DNA of 64,000 nt from positions 744,001-808,000 of the forward strand of contig CAVYJW010000003.1 of assembly GCA_963768945.1 (NCBI GenBank), written 5' to 3'. A model generated the notes under the pieces. It had not been told where the DNA came from. It saw nothing but the letters and a program-made list of their open reading frames with translations, and searched no databases. Positions within the stretch are counted from its first letter, which is position 1; every line of letters starts with the position of its first letter. This DNA comes from RYN-230 sp963768945 (GTDB lineage Bacteria; Actinomycetota; Actinomycetes; Streptosporangiales; Streptosporangiaceae). Positions 24,662 through 32,912 of the stretch are shown piece by piece. The position numbers and the translations under genes are program-made.

Positions 24662-24703
24662 TTGTAGGTCGTGCATCGAAGTGTTGTAGGTCGTGCATCG
24701 AAG
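24662..24703. repeat. Two 20-bp direct repeats upstream of the small membrane protein
   Basis: TTGTAGGTCGTGCATCGAAG occurs at 24662-24681 and again at 24684-24703, 22 bp apart (two helical turns). This spacing on the same face of DNA suggests paired regulator sites just upstream of the gene starting at 24651. Confidence 0.6.
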
Positions 24704-24741
24704 CTGTGGTCGAAGGCCGGGGAATGACGGCCGGGCGAGCC

Positions 24742-24993
24742 TCAGGTGCCTTCCTGCACCTGGAAGATCTCGTCGGCGAGCAGGCCGTGAGCCTCCTTGT
24801 GGACGGTCGCCGCCGCGTCGGCGGACGGTGCCTCGACCAGGCAGAAGATCTTGCCCTCCTGCTCGTCCACCCAGTAGCGGAGGTAACGCACGTCGTGGCG
24901 GCCCTGGGCCTGCAGGTCGGCCTTGTGGGCTTCGGCCACGTCACTGCAGGCGACGCCGCCGGAGATGTTGTGGATGTCCATGTAGAGCGGCAT
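24742..24993 (-). CDS. SCO4226-family (DUF4242) nickel-binding-like protein
   Basis: 83 residues. MPLYMDIHNISGGVACSDVA, LRYWVDEQEGKIFCLVEAPS and KEAHGLLADEIFQVQEG match the SCO4226 family, a small ferredoxin-like fold protein reported to bind nickel. AGGAG sits well placed before the ATG at 24993, so the longer upstream frame is not needed. In actinomycetes this gene often lies next to LuxR-type ATPase regulators, as here (divergent, start at 25184). Confidence 0.85.
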   Translation of the reverse strand: MPLYMDIHNISGGVACSDVAEAHKADLQAQGRHDVRYLRYWVDEQEGKIFCLVEAPSADAAATVHKEAHGLLADEIFQVQEGT

Positions 24994-25183
24994 CGCGTTT
25001 CTCCTGGATCTCGTGGACCGGGTCTCGGTGACCAGGTCCGGTTGTTTGAGCCACAACGAACGTATGGCGGCACCCCGGGCCGGGGGATCGGGAGCGGTTC
25101 CCTAGATTCCGCTGCGGCGTTCCCCACTTTTCGCGCGGACGGCCCCAATCACGTTCTGCCTGCTAGCGCTGGGCGCAGCCGTC

Positions 25184-27793
25184 ATGGACACTGAGGACGT
25201 GCCACTGTTGGAACGGGAAGCGCAGCTGGCCTCACTGGGGGAGTACGCAGGGGAGGCTCGTCACGGCGATGGCCGGATGGTGCTCGTCGCCGGCGAGGCG
25301 GGCGTCGGCAAGTCGGCGCTAGTCGAGCAGCTGCAGCGGGACCTGCGCGGTGCGAGCTGGTACTGGGGGGCGTGCGACGGGCTGTTCACCCCGCGGCCGC
25401 TGGGCCCGCTGTTCGACATCGCCGCGAAGCTCGGCGGGGAGCTGCTGGAGCTGTGCCGGGCGGACGCGCCCCGGGAGGACCTGTTCGGCGCCCTGCTGCG
25501 CCAGGTCAGTGAGCCAGGCGAGCTGAAGGTCATGGTCGTGGAGGACATCCACTGGGCCGACGACGCCACCATCGACCTGCTGCGCTTCCTGGGCCGGCGC
25601 ATCCGGGACGCCAACGTGCTGCTCATCGTCACCTACCGGGACGAGAGCCTGGGCGCCACCGATCCACTCCGCGTCGCCCTCGGCGATCTCGCCACCCAAC
25701 GGTCGGTCCGGCGGATCGGCCTCGCCCCGCTCTCGGCGGACGGGGTGCGGGTGCTGGCGGGCGAGGCCGGCCTGGACAGCGCCGCGCTCTACCGGCTGAC
25801 CGGCGGGAACCCCTTTTACGTAACCGAAGTAGTGCAGTCCGGCATGGGCGCAGTTCCCGTGTCGGCCCGCGACGCGGTCCTGGCCCGGGTGGCCCGGCTG
25901 AGCACCGGCGCCCGCGACGTGCTGGACGCCGCCGCGCTGATCGGTACCCGGGTGGAGGTCCCGCTGCTGGCGTCGGTCACGGCCGGCCCGCCGTCGGCGG
26001 CGGATGAACTCCTCGCCTCGGGGCTGCTGATCGGGGATGGCGCGGCGGTGAGCTTTCGGCACGAGATCGTCCGGATGGCGGTGGCCGGAGGCATCCCGCC
26101 GCTGCGCTGCGTTTTCACCCACGCCCGCATCCTCGGCGCCCTCCGCGACCGCGGCTGTGACGACGAGGCCCGGCTGGCCTTCCACGCGGAGGCGGCCGGG
26201 GACGGCCCTGAAGTGCTGCGTTACGCGCCCGCCGCCGCCCGGCGGGCGGCCGCGCTGGGCGCCCACCGCGAGGCCGCCGCCCAGTTCGAGCGAGCCCTCC
26301 GGTACTCCGGCGGGCTGGATCCCGCGACGGTGGCCGGGCTGTACGACGGGCTGGCCGCGGAGCTGGGGCTGCTGGACCGCTGGCAGGATGCGCCCGACGC
26401 CCTGGAGCAGGCGCTCGGCCGGTGGCGTCAGGCCGGCGACCGGCGCCGTGAGGGCGCCACCCTGCGCACGCTGTCGCGCACCCTGTGGCGGCTGTGCCGT
26501 GGCCAGGAAGCCCTCGCTGCGGCCGAGGCGGCCGTGTCGCTGCTCGAGCCGCTGGGCCCGAGTGCCGAGCTGGCCTGGGCGTACGTGAACCTCGGCAGCC
26601 GGCGGATGGATGGCAGCCAGTATGAGGTGGCCGCCGGCCTGACCCGGCGGGCCGTGGCCATCGCCGAGTCGCTGGGCGTGCCTACGGTGCTCAGCGAGGC
26701 ACTCAACACCCGGGGCTGTGCCCTGGCGTGCCTGGGTGGGGACTGGGCCGGGCCGCTGGAGCGCGCCCTGGACATCGCGGTGGCCGAGGGCCTGCAGGAA
26801 CAGGCGGGCCGGGCGTTCGCCAACCTGCACGTCCTGTACTGCAGCGAGCTGCGGTTCACCGAGGCCGAACCGTACTTTTCCCGCGGCGTGGCGTACTGCG
26901 ACGAGCACGACATCGGGACGTTCGGCATCTGCCTGCGCGGCGAGCACACCGGCACGCTGGAGATGCTGGGCCGGTGGGACGAGTCGGCCGCGCTGAGCCG
27001 GGAGCTGCTCACCCAGAGCGGGGCTTCCCCGGTCAACCGGATCAACCCGCTGACCAGCCTGGGCAAGATCCTGGCCCGCCGCGGCCAGCCCGGCGCGCAA
27101 GAACACCTCGACGAGGCGATGCGGTCTGCGGACGGGACTGCCAACCCGTCGCACATCCTGCGCGTCCGGCTGGCCCGGGCCGAGGCCTGCTGGCTCCAGG
27201 GCCGGGACGCCGACGCGCGGCGCGAAGCCGAGCTGGCCGATGACGTGTCTGCGGGCGCCGACGGCTGGGAACGCGGCATGATCGCCGTCTGGCTCCGGCG
27301 CACCGGTTCGGCTCGCCTGCCGCGAGGTGAGCTGGCCGAGCCTTATCGTCAGCAGGTTGACGGTGACTGGGAGCAGGCCGCGCGCCTCTGGGCCCAGCTG
27401 GGCTGCCGGTACGAAGCGGCCCTGGCCCTGCTCGGGTCCGGGCAGGAAGCTGCGCTGCGCGACGCGCTGGGTATCTTCACCGACCTCGGCGCTAAGGCCA
27501 CCGCCGGGGTCACCCGGCAGGCGATGCGCGAGCGCGGTGTCCGCTCGATTCCGGCCGGGCCGCGCGCCGCGACGCGGGCTCATCCGCTGGGCCTGACCCG
27601 GCGTGAGCATGAGGTGCTGGACCTGATCGTGGACGGCCGGACCAACGCGGAGATCGCCGGGCAGCTGTTCATCTCCGCGAAGACTGTCGACCATCATGTG
27701 TCGGCCGTGCTGGCCAAGCTGGGGGTGCCGGACCGCAACGCCGCGGCCACGCAGGCGGCCCGGCTCGGCGTGGCCGGCGCGGTGGGGGGATGA
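25184..27793 (+). CDS. LuxR-family ATPase regulator (LAL/STAND), first of tandem pair
   Basis: 869 residues. The N-terminal AAA/STAND ATPase has Walker A GEAGVGKSALVE at residues 37-48 and Walker B VMVVEDIHWADDATID. A long TPR-like helical middle follows. The C-terminal LuxR helix-turn-helix (about 800-865) reads LGLTRREHEVLDLIVDGRTN, AEIAGQLFISAKTVDHHVSA and VLAKLG. Such proteins switch transcription of catabolic or antibiotic operons on in response to small molecules. Start and stop are clear. The last four bases overlap the next gene's start (ATGA). The two proteins are close paralogues. Confidence 0.92.
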   Translation: MDTEDVPLLEREAQLASLGEYAGEARHGDGRMVLVAGEAGVGKSALVEQLQRDLRGASWYWGACDGLFTPRPLGPLFDIAAKLGGELLELCRADAPREDLFGALLRQVSEPGELKVMVVEDIHWADDATIDLLRFLGRRIRDANVLLIVTYRDESLGATDPLRVALGDLATQRSVRRIGLAPLSADGVRVLAGEAGLDSAALYRLTGGNPFYVTEVVQSGMGAVPVSARDAVLARVARLSTGARDVLDAAALIGTRVEVPLLASVTAGPPSAADELLASGLLIGDGAAVSFRHEIVRMAVAGGIPPLRCVFTHARILGALRDRGCDDEARLAFHAEAAGDGPEVLRYAPAAARRAAALGAHREAAAQFERALRYSGGLDPATVAGLYDGLAAELGLLDRWQDAPDALEQALGRWRQAGDRRREGATLRTLSRTLWRLCRGQEALAAAEAAVSLLEPLGPSAELAWAYVNLGSRRMDGSQYEVAAGLTRRAVAIAESLGVPTVLSEALNTRGCALACLGGDWAGPLERALDIAVAEGLQEQAGRAFANLHVLYCSELRFTEAEPYFSRGVAYCDEHDIGTFGICLRGEHTGTLEMLGRWDESAALSRELLTQSGASPVNRINPLTSLGKILARRGQPGAQEHLDEAMRSADGTANPSHILRVRLARAEACWLQGRDADARREAELADDVSAGADGWERGMIAVWLRRTGSARLPRGELAEPYRQQVDGDWEQAARLWAQLGCRYEAALALLGSGQEAALRDALGIFTDLGAKATAGVTRQAMRERGVRSIPAGPRAATRAHPLGLTRREHEVLDLIVDGRTNAEIAGQLFISAKTVDHHVSAVLAKLGVPDRNAAATQAARLGVAGAVGG

Positions 27794-30387
27794 CGGGGAT
27801 GCTGCTGGAACGGGAGGCGCAGCTGGCCGCGCTGGCCGGCTACGCGGGGGAGGCCCGCAAAGCCCAGGGCCGCATGGTGCTCGTCGCCGGCGAGGCCGGC
27901 GTGGGCAAGTCAGCCCTGGTCGAGCAGCTGCAGCGGAACCTGCCTGGTGCGAGCTGGTACTGGGGGGCTTGTGACGGGCTGTTCACCCCCCGGCCGCTCG
28001 GGCCTTTGTTCGACATCGCGGCCAAGCTCGGTGGCGAGCTGCTCGAGCTCTGCCGTGCGGACGCCGCCCGCGAAGCCCTGTTCGGCGCGCTGCTGAGCCA
28101 GGTCAGCGAGCCGGACGCGCTGCACGTGGTCGTGGTGGAGGACATCCACTGGGCCGACGAGGCCACCATCGACCTGCTGCGCTTCCTGGGCCGCCGGATC
28201 CGGGACGCGACAGTCCTGCTCGTCGCCACCTACCGGGACGACGGGCTGGCCGCCGGTGACCCCCTCCTGATCGCCCTGGGCGACCTGGCCACCCAGCGCT
28301 CCCTGCGGAGGGTCAGCCTCCCCCCGCTGTCGGCGGGCGCGGTGCAGGTCATGGCGGGCGGCAGCGAACGGGAAGCGGCCGCGCTGCGCGAGCTGACCGG
28401 CGGGAACCCGTTCTACCTGAGCCAGGTGATCGCGGCCGGGATGGACGAGATCCCGGCCTCGGCCCGGGACGCGGTCCTGGCCCGCACCGCCCGCCTGGAC
28501 GCGAGCGCCCGCGCGGTGCTGGACGCGGCCGCGCTGATCGGCACCCGGCTGGAGTACTCGCTGCTGGAGTCGGTCACCGACTGCCCGCCGTCCGCCGTCG
28601 ATGAGCTGCTCGCCGCCGGGCTGGTTACCGGGGACGGGGCGGGCCTGAAGTTCCGGCACGAGATCGCCCGGCTGGCGGTGCAGGACGCCGTTCCTGCTCA
28701 CCGCCGGGGGGCCATCCACGCTCGTATCCTGGACGCCCTGCGCCGGGCCGGCGATGACGACGACGCCCGGATGGCGTTCCATGCGGAAGGCGCGGGCGAC
28801 GGCCCGGCGGTCCTGCACTACGCGCCCGCCGCCGCCCGGCGCGCCGCGCAGCTGGGCGCGCACCGCGAGGCGGCCGCCCAGTACGAGCGGGCGCTGCGGT
28901 TCGCGGACGAGACCGACGTCGCCGCGGCTGCCCGCCTGTACGACGCGTTCGGCTACGAGGCCTCGCTGCTGGACCGCTCGCAGGACGCGGTGGACGCCCG
29001 CGAGCACGCGCTCGCCCTGTGGCGCCAGGAGGGTGACCGGCTCCGGGAAGGCGAGACGCTGCGCTGGCTCGCGTGCGCGCTGAACGCGGCGAGCCGGGGC
29101 AGCGAGGGCCAGGTCGCGGCGATGGCCGCGATAGCGCTGCTCGAACCGCTGGGACCAAGCCCGGAGCTGGCCTCGGCCTACGGCAGCCTCGCCTCGCTGC
29201 GGATGGTCAACTACGAGCATGAGGAGGCCATCGAGCTGGCCCACCGGGCCCAGGCTATCGCCGGGCCGCTGGGCCGCGCCGACATAGTCAGCGACTCGCT
29301 CAACACCGAAGCCTGTTCCCTCCAGGGGATCGGCGGTGACTGGGCCGCCACGATGCGCCGGGCCCTGGACGTCGCGGTGAGCGGCGGGCATGAAGCTGAG
29401 GTGGGCCGGGCGTACGTCAATACCTACGCCATGTACGTCGACGAGAAGGCCTTCGCCGACGGGGAAGCGTACTACACCGACGGCGTGGCCTACTGCGACG
29501 AGCACGACCTCACGTCCTACTCGATCTTCCTGCGCAGCCAGCGGACCAACATGCTGGAGAAGACCGGGCGCTGGGACGAGGCCGTGGCCATAGCCGGGGA
29601 ACTCCTGCTCCGGGGTGGCCCGTCGCCAGGTATCCGGCTGTGCCCGCTGAACCGGCTCGGCACGATCCGGGCCCGCCGGGGTGAGCCGGGGGTCTGGGAG
29701 TGCCTGGACGAAGCCATCGGGTACGCCGACGGCGCGGGAGAGGCCCAGAACATCGTGCCCGTCCGGCTGGAGCGGGCCGAGGCCCGCTGGCTCGAAGGCG
29801 ATCAGGCCGCCGCGGTCCGCGAAGCCGAACTGGCCCACGACTCAGGCGCCGGCTGTGACCAGTGGGGACGGGGCGCGCTCGCGGTCTGGCTGAGGCGCAC
29901 CGGTTCAAGCCGGGAACTGCCCCGCGGCCTCGCCGAGCCCTACCAGCGACAACTCGACGGCGACTGGGCCGGCGCGGCGCGTTTCTGGCGGGACCTGGAC
30001 TGCCCGTACGAGGCCGCGCTGGCCCTCCTGGACGCCGCGGAGGAGGGCGCCCTGCGCGAGGCCCTGGAGATCCTGACCGGCCTCCGCGCCGCCGCCGTCA
30101 TCCGGGTCGCCCGCAAGAAGATGCGCGACCTCGGCTTCCGGTCCATCCCGGCTGGCCCGCGGGCGGCGACCCGCGAGCACCCGCTGGGCCTGACCCGCCG
30201 CGAGCACGAGGTGCTCGACCTGATCGTGGACGGGCGGACCAACGCGGAGATCGCCGGGCAGCTGTACATCTCGGCGAAGACCGTTGACCATCACGTGTCG
30301 GCCGTGCTGGCCAAGCTGGGCGCCCCGTCCCGCACCGTGGCCGCGTCCGAGGCGGTCCGGCTGGGGCTGGCCCGCGCGGCCCGCTAA
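27790..30387 (+). CDS. LuxR-family ATPase regulator, second of tandem pair
   Basis: 865 residues with the same layout as the upstream gene: Walker A GEAGVGKSALVE, Walker B VVVVEDIHWADEATID, TPR-like middle, and LuxR helix-turn-helix near the C-terminus (GLTRREHEVLDLIVDGRTNA). The N-terminal ~170 residues and the final ~80 are nearly identical to the first copy, while the middle sensor region has drifted. ATG overlaps the upstream stop (ATGA), so both are translated together. Tandem duplication followed by sensor divergence is the simplest history. Confidence 0.92.
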   Translation: MTGMLLEREAQLAALAGYAGEARKAQGRMVLVAGEAGVGKSALVEQLQRNLPGASWYWGACDGLFTPRPLGPLFDIAAKLGGELLELCRADAAREALFGALLSQVSEPDALHVVVVEDIHWADEATIDLLRFLGRRIRDATVLLVATYRDDGLAAGDPLLIALGDLATQRSLRRVSLPPLSAGAVQVMAGGSEREAAALRELTGGNPFYLSQVIAAGMDEIPASARDAVLARTARLDASARAVLDAAALIGTRLEYSLLESVTDCPPSAVDELLAAGLVTGDGAGLKFRHEIARLAVQDAVPAHRRGAIHARILDALRRAGDDDDARMAFHAEGAGDGPAVLHYAPAAARRAAQLGAHREAAAQYERALRFADETDVAAAARLYDAFGYEASLLDRSQDAVDAREHALALWRQEGDRLREGETLRWLACALNAASRGSEGQVAAMAAIALLEPLGPSPELASAYGSLASLRMVNYEHEEAIELAHRAQAIAGPLGRADIVSDSLNTEACSLQGIGGDWAATMRRALDVAVSGGHEAEVGRAYVNTYAMYVDEKAFADGEAYYTDGVAYCDEHDLTSYSIFLRSQRTNMLEKTGRWDEAVAIAGELLLRGGPSPGIRLCPLNRLGTIRARRGEPGVWECLDEAIGYADGAGEAQNIVPVRLERAEARWLEGDQAAAVREAELAHDSGAGCDQWGRGALAVWLRRTGSSRELPRGLAEPYQRQLDGDWAGAARFWRDLDCPYEAALALLDAAEEGALREALEILTGLRAAAVIRVARKKMRDLGFRSIPAGPRAATREHPLGLTRREHEVLDLIVDGRTNAEIAGQLYISAKTVDHHVSAVLAKLGAPSRTVAASEAVRLGLARAAR

Positions 30388-30773
30388 CCCCAGACGTTGA
30401 CGCGGACCGGCCTGATCGTCACGACGACCCTGGATACCCCCGGCTTGTCGTGCTCCCGCAGGTCCGAGCCATACCTGGCGCCCACCTTGTCGGCGAACAC
30501 ATAGTCGTCATCCGGGGTGATCTCCGCGTCGCCGCGCAGCTCCAGGTAGCGGTACGGGTTGGCCAGGTCCAGGATGAGGAAGCTGACGGCCGGGTTGGCC
30601 CTCAGGTTCTTGGTCTTCTGCCGCGACGTGTTCAGCGAGATGGACACCGAGTCGCCCTCGGCCAGGAACCACACCTCGGAGAGCTGCGGCCGCCCGTCGG
30701 GCCCGATGGTGCCCAGGGTGCCGACCTGCGCGGACAGCAGATCGCGATGGGAATCAGGAACAGTGCTCATCAC
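30384..30773 (-). CDS. PPOX-class F420- or FMN-dependent oxidoreductase
   Basis: 129 residues of the pyridoxamine-5'-phosphate-oxidase-like fold: PDSHRDLLSAQVGTLGTIGP, GRPQLSEVWFLAEGDSVSIS, SRQKTKNLRANPAVSFLILD and NPYRYLELRGDAEI. Many actinobacterial members use F420, but FMN or heme use cannot be ruled out. Two adjacent ATGs at the start (30773, 30770). It is 40 bp downstream of the LigA-like gene on the same strand and may be the last gene of that operon. Its stop overlaps the convergent regulator stop by four bases. Confidence 0.85.
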   Translation of the reverse strand: MMSTVPDSHRDLLSAQVGTLGTIGPDGRPQLSEVWFLAEGDSVSISLNTSRQKTKNLRANPAVSFLILDLANPYRYLELRGDAEITPDDDYVFADKVGARYGSDLREHDKPGVSRVVVTIRPVRVNVWG

Positions 30774-30813
30774 AGCATCCTCATCGTTTGTCGTTGGCGG
30801 TGGAGACGTCAGG

Positions 30814-31176
30814 TCAGGTCGAGATGTCCGGGTAGGGCACGGTCCAGTGGCTGAGCCTGGCCGCGTACTCGCGCTGGAAGGCCAGCGGTTCGTCGTAATC
30901 CCGCTCGAACAGCGCGATGAACAGGGTCAGCGTGAGGAAGTTGTGCGCCCCCAGCTCGAACAGGCCCACATAGTCGTGGGTGGCCAGGGCCTCCCGCTCG
31001 GCGCCGGTGAACTCCAGCCAGGTGCTCCGCTCCCCGCCTGGGCAGCTGAGGATCAGGTTGGCCCGCTCCGTCTCCCACCAGGTGACCGTCCCCCGCGGGT
31101 CCTCCCGGTAGCGCTCGACCAGTTCGGGGTCCCGGTCGATGGTGTACAGGAACTTGTTGACCAGGTACTTGCTCAC
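30814..31176 (-). CDS. LigA-like small subunit of a class III extradiol dioxygenase
   Basis: 120 residues. Residues such as VSKYLVNKFLYTIDRDPELV, TWWETERANLI and FTGAEREALATHDYVGLFEL match the LigA (alpha) subunit of protocatechuate 4,5-dioxygenase, which caps the active site of LigB. GTG at 31176 overlaps the catalytic subunit stop (GTGA), so the two are translationally coupled. Its presence argues that the substrate is a protocatechuate- or gallate-like catechol acid rather than a simple catechol. Confidence 0.82.
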   Translation of the reverse strand: MSKYLVNKFLYTIDRDPELVERYREDPRGTVTWWETERANLILSCPGGERSTWLEFTGAEREALATHDYVGLFELGAHNFLTLTLFIALFERDYDEPLAFQREYAARLSHWTVPYPDIST

Positions 31177-32039
31177 CGCGCTGCCGCCCCCTCCGGGTAC
31201 CAGGTGAAGTACGCCTCCATGGTGTGGAACAGGTCCAGGGAGTCGGTGTAGTCCGCCTTCACACCCGCCCCGGCCGCGCCCATCATGAGCATGAAGTCCA
31301 TGAACCCGTGCGTGGCGTTGCCGGGCTGCCACAGGCTGTCCAGGCTGACCTGGGCCAGCGCCGAGTCCAGGTCGCCGGAGGAGATCCACTCGACCGCCTT
31401 GCGGTCGAACTCCGGGTCCGGCCCCTGCGGCCCGAACTGCCGCGGGCCGCCGAGCTCCAGGGACAGGTGGCCGGTGCCGATGATCGCCACCCGCTGGTCG
31501 GACGGCCAGGACTCCACCAGCCGGCGGATGGCCCGGCCCAGTTCCACGAACCGGCGGGGCTGCGGCATGGGCGGGGCGAAGATGTTGGTGTAGATGGGCA
31601 CGATGGGCAGGTCCGCCTCGGGCCGCAGCGTGATCAGCGGGCACGTGATGCTGTGGTCGATCCGCAGCTCGTTACTGAACGCGAGGTCGAAGCCCGCGTC
31701 CATGCCCTCGCGGAGCAGGTAGCCGGACAGCTCCTCGTGCCCCTGCAGGAACATCCGGGGCAGCCCGAACTCGCGTTCCTCGTTGTACCAATTCGCGTCG
31801 TAGCAGGGCGCCTTGCCGATCAGGAACTGCGGCATGTTGTCCAGCCACAGCTGGTGGAAGTGGTCCGAGCCCACCATGACCAGCACGTCGGGGCGGGCCC
31901 GGGTCAGGGTTTCCCGGAACGCCTCGATCTTGGCTACCCACTCGTCGGCGAACGGGGGCCGGTCCGCGCCGGCCGACGTGCTCGCCCGGTAGTAGAACGG
32001 GTGGTGGGTGGAGGCGATGACCGCGGCGACGGTGGCCAT
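31173..32039 (-). CDS. LigB-like catalytic subunit of a class III extradiol dioxygenase
   Basis: 288 residues from MATVAAVIAS. Probable iron ligands and acid/base residues are seen in family order: STHHPFYYR near residue 10, MVGSDHFHQLW near 60, RIDHSITCPLITL near 120 and IIGTGHLSLELGG near 190. The final segment DFMLMMGAAGAGVKADYTDS also matches. LigB enzymes cleave the ring of protocatechuate or related diols between carbons 4 and 5. Downstream, LigA overlaps by four bases. Upstream lie citryl-CoA-lyase-like and CoA-transferase genes. Confidence 0.88.
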   Translation of the reverse strand: MATVAAVIASTHHPFYYRASTSAGADRPPFADEWVAKIEAFRETLTRARPDVLVMVGSDHFHQLWLDNMPQFLIGKAPCYDANWYNEEREFGLPRMFLQGHEELSGYLLREGMDAGFDLAFSNELRIDHSITCPLITLRPEADLPIVPIYTNIFAPPMPQPRRFVELGRAIRRLVESWPSDQRVAIIGTGHLSLELGGPRQFGPQGPDPEFDRKAVEWISSGDLDSALAQVSLDSLWQPGNATHGFMDFMLMMGAAGAGVKADYTDSLDLFHTMEAYFTWYPEGAAAR

Positions 32040-32105
32040 GGCTGCTCCTCGGGTGTCGGGACCGCGCGCTGCTAGCACCACTGGGCGGCTCCAGCGGTGC
32101 TGGCC

Positions 32106-32912
32106 CTAGGCGGGGTCGGGGGGAAGGTACTCGGTGTTGCGGTCCACGGTCATGTACATGTCCATGCCGACCGGCCGGCGCTGTTCCTCGGCCAGGTGGC
32201 CGAGCAGCCCCGCGGTCCGGGCCAGCAGCGCGAAACCGCGTAGCAGCGCGGGCGGGAGGCCGAGGTCGGCGAGCGCGGCCCCGCAGGTTCCCGCGCCGTT
32301 CAGCGGCAGGGCGCGGCCGAGGATCTGGGGATGGACCCGGCCGATGGCCTCAAACAGCCGCAGGTGCGGGCCGCGCAGCCCTTCCTCCTCGGCGATCCGG
32401 AGCAGCACCGGGGTGCGCGGGTCGGTGACCTTGTGCACGGGGTGGCCGAGGCCGGGGATGAACTTCCCCGCCGCCCGGGCCTGGGTTACCGCGCCGGCCG
32501 CCAGCGCGTCCCACCCGGCGTCGTCGGCCGGGAGGGGCTGTCCGGCCGCCGCCAGCGCCGCGGAAAGGAACTGGCCGGCGTCCTCGGTGACGCCCAGGAA
32601 GCGGGAGCCCCCGCCGAGCAGGCCGGCCGCCAGCGCGCCCTGCACGGAATCGGGGGCGCTCAGGTAGGTGAGCCGGGCCGCCATGGCGGTGGGCGTGAAC
32701 CCGTGGTCGGCCAGGGCGACCAGCACGGCCTCGAACACGCGGACCTGGGCGGCGGTCGGCCGCCGCTGGGTGACCAGCCACAGGGCCAGCTCACCGAAGC
32801 CCACCTGGCCCATCAGGTCCGCGGCCAGGTCCTGGCCGAGCAGGGTGATGGTCTTCTCGCTGGAGGTGCCCAGCGAGGTGGGGAAGCGGGGGACCGAGTC
32901 GGGCTGCGTCAT
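32106..32912 (-). CDS. Citryl-CoA-lyase-like protein (citrate synthase fold)
   Basis: 268 residues, about the size of the isolated lyase domain of ATP-citrate lyase. FVVALADHG-type motif (LVALADHGFTPTAMAARLTY) and KFIPGLGHPVHKVTDPRTPV fit the first two catalytic His positions of citrate synthase. At the third catalytic position, usually Asp in an N-V-D-G segment, the sequence reads LNGAGTCGAA, so that Asp seems to be replaced. It likely cleaves or condenses a citryl-CoA-like thioester. It overlaps the CoA-transferase stop by four bases (ATGA), a strong functional link. Confidence 0.8.
   Translation of the reverse strand: MTQPDSVPRFPTSLGTSSEKTITLLGQDLAADLMGQVGFGELALWLVTQRRPTAAQVRVFEAVLVALADHGFTPTAMAARLTYLSAPDSVQGALAAGLLGGGSRFLGVTEDAGQFLSAALAAAGQPLPADDAGWDALAAGAVTQARAAGKFIPGLGHPVHKVTDPRTPVLLRIAEEEGLRGPHLRLFEAIGRVHPQILGRALPLNGAGTCGAALADLGLPPALLRGFALLARTAGLLGHLAEEQRRPVGMDMYMTVDRNTEYLPPDPA

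Noticed and set aside
25319..27697. 792-codon open frame on the minus strand
   Set aside because: Shadow of the first tandem regulator; no motif and low-complexity residues. The same applies to 27910-29838.
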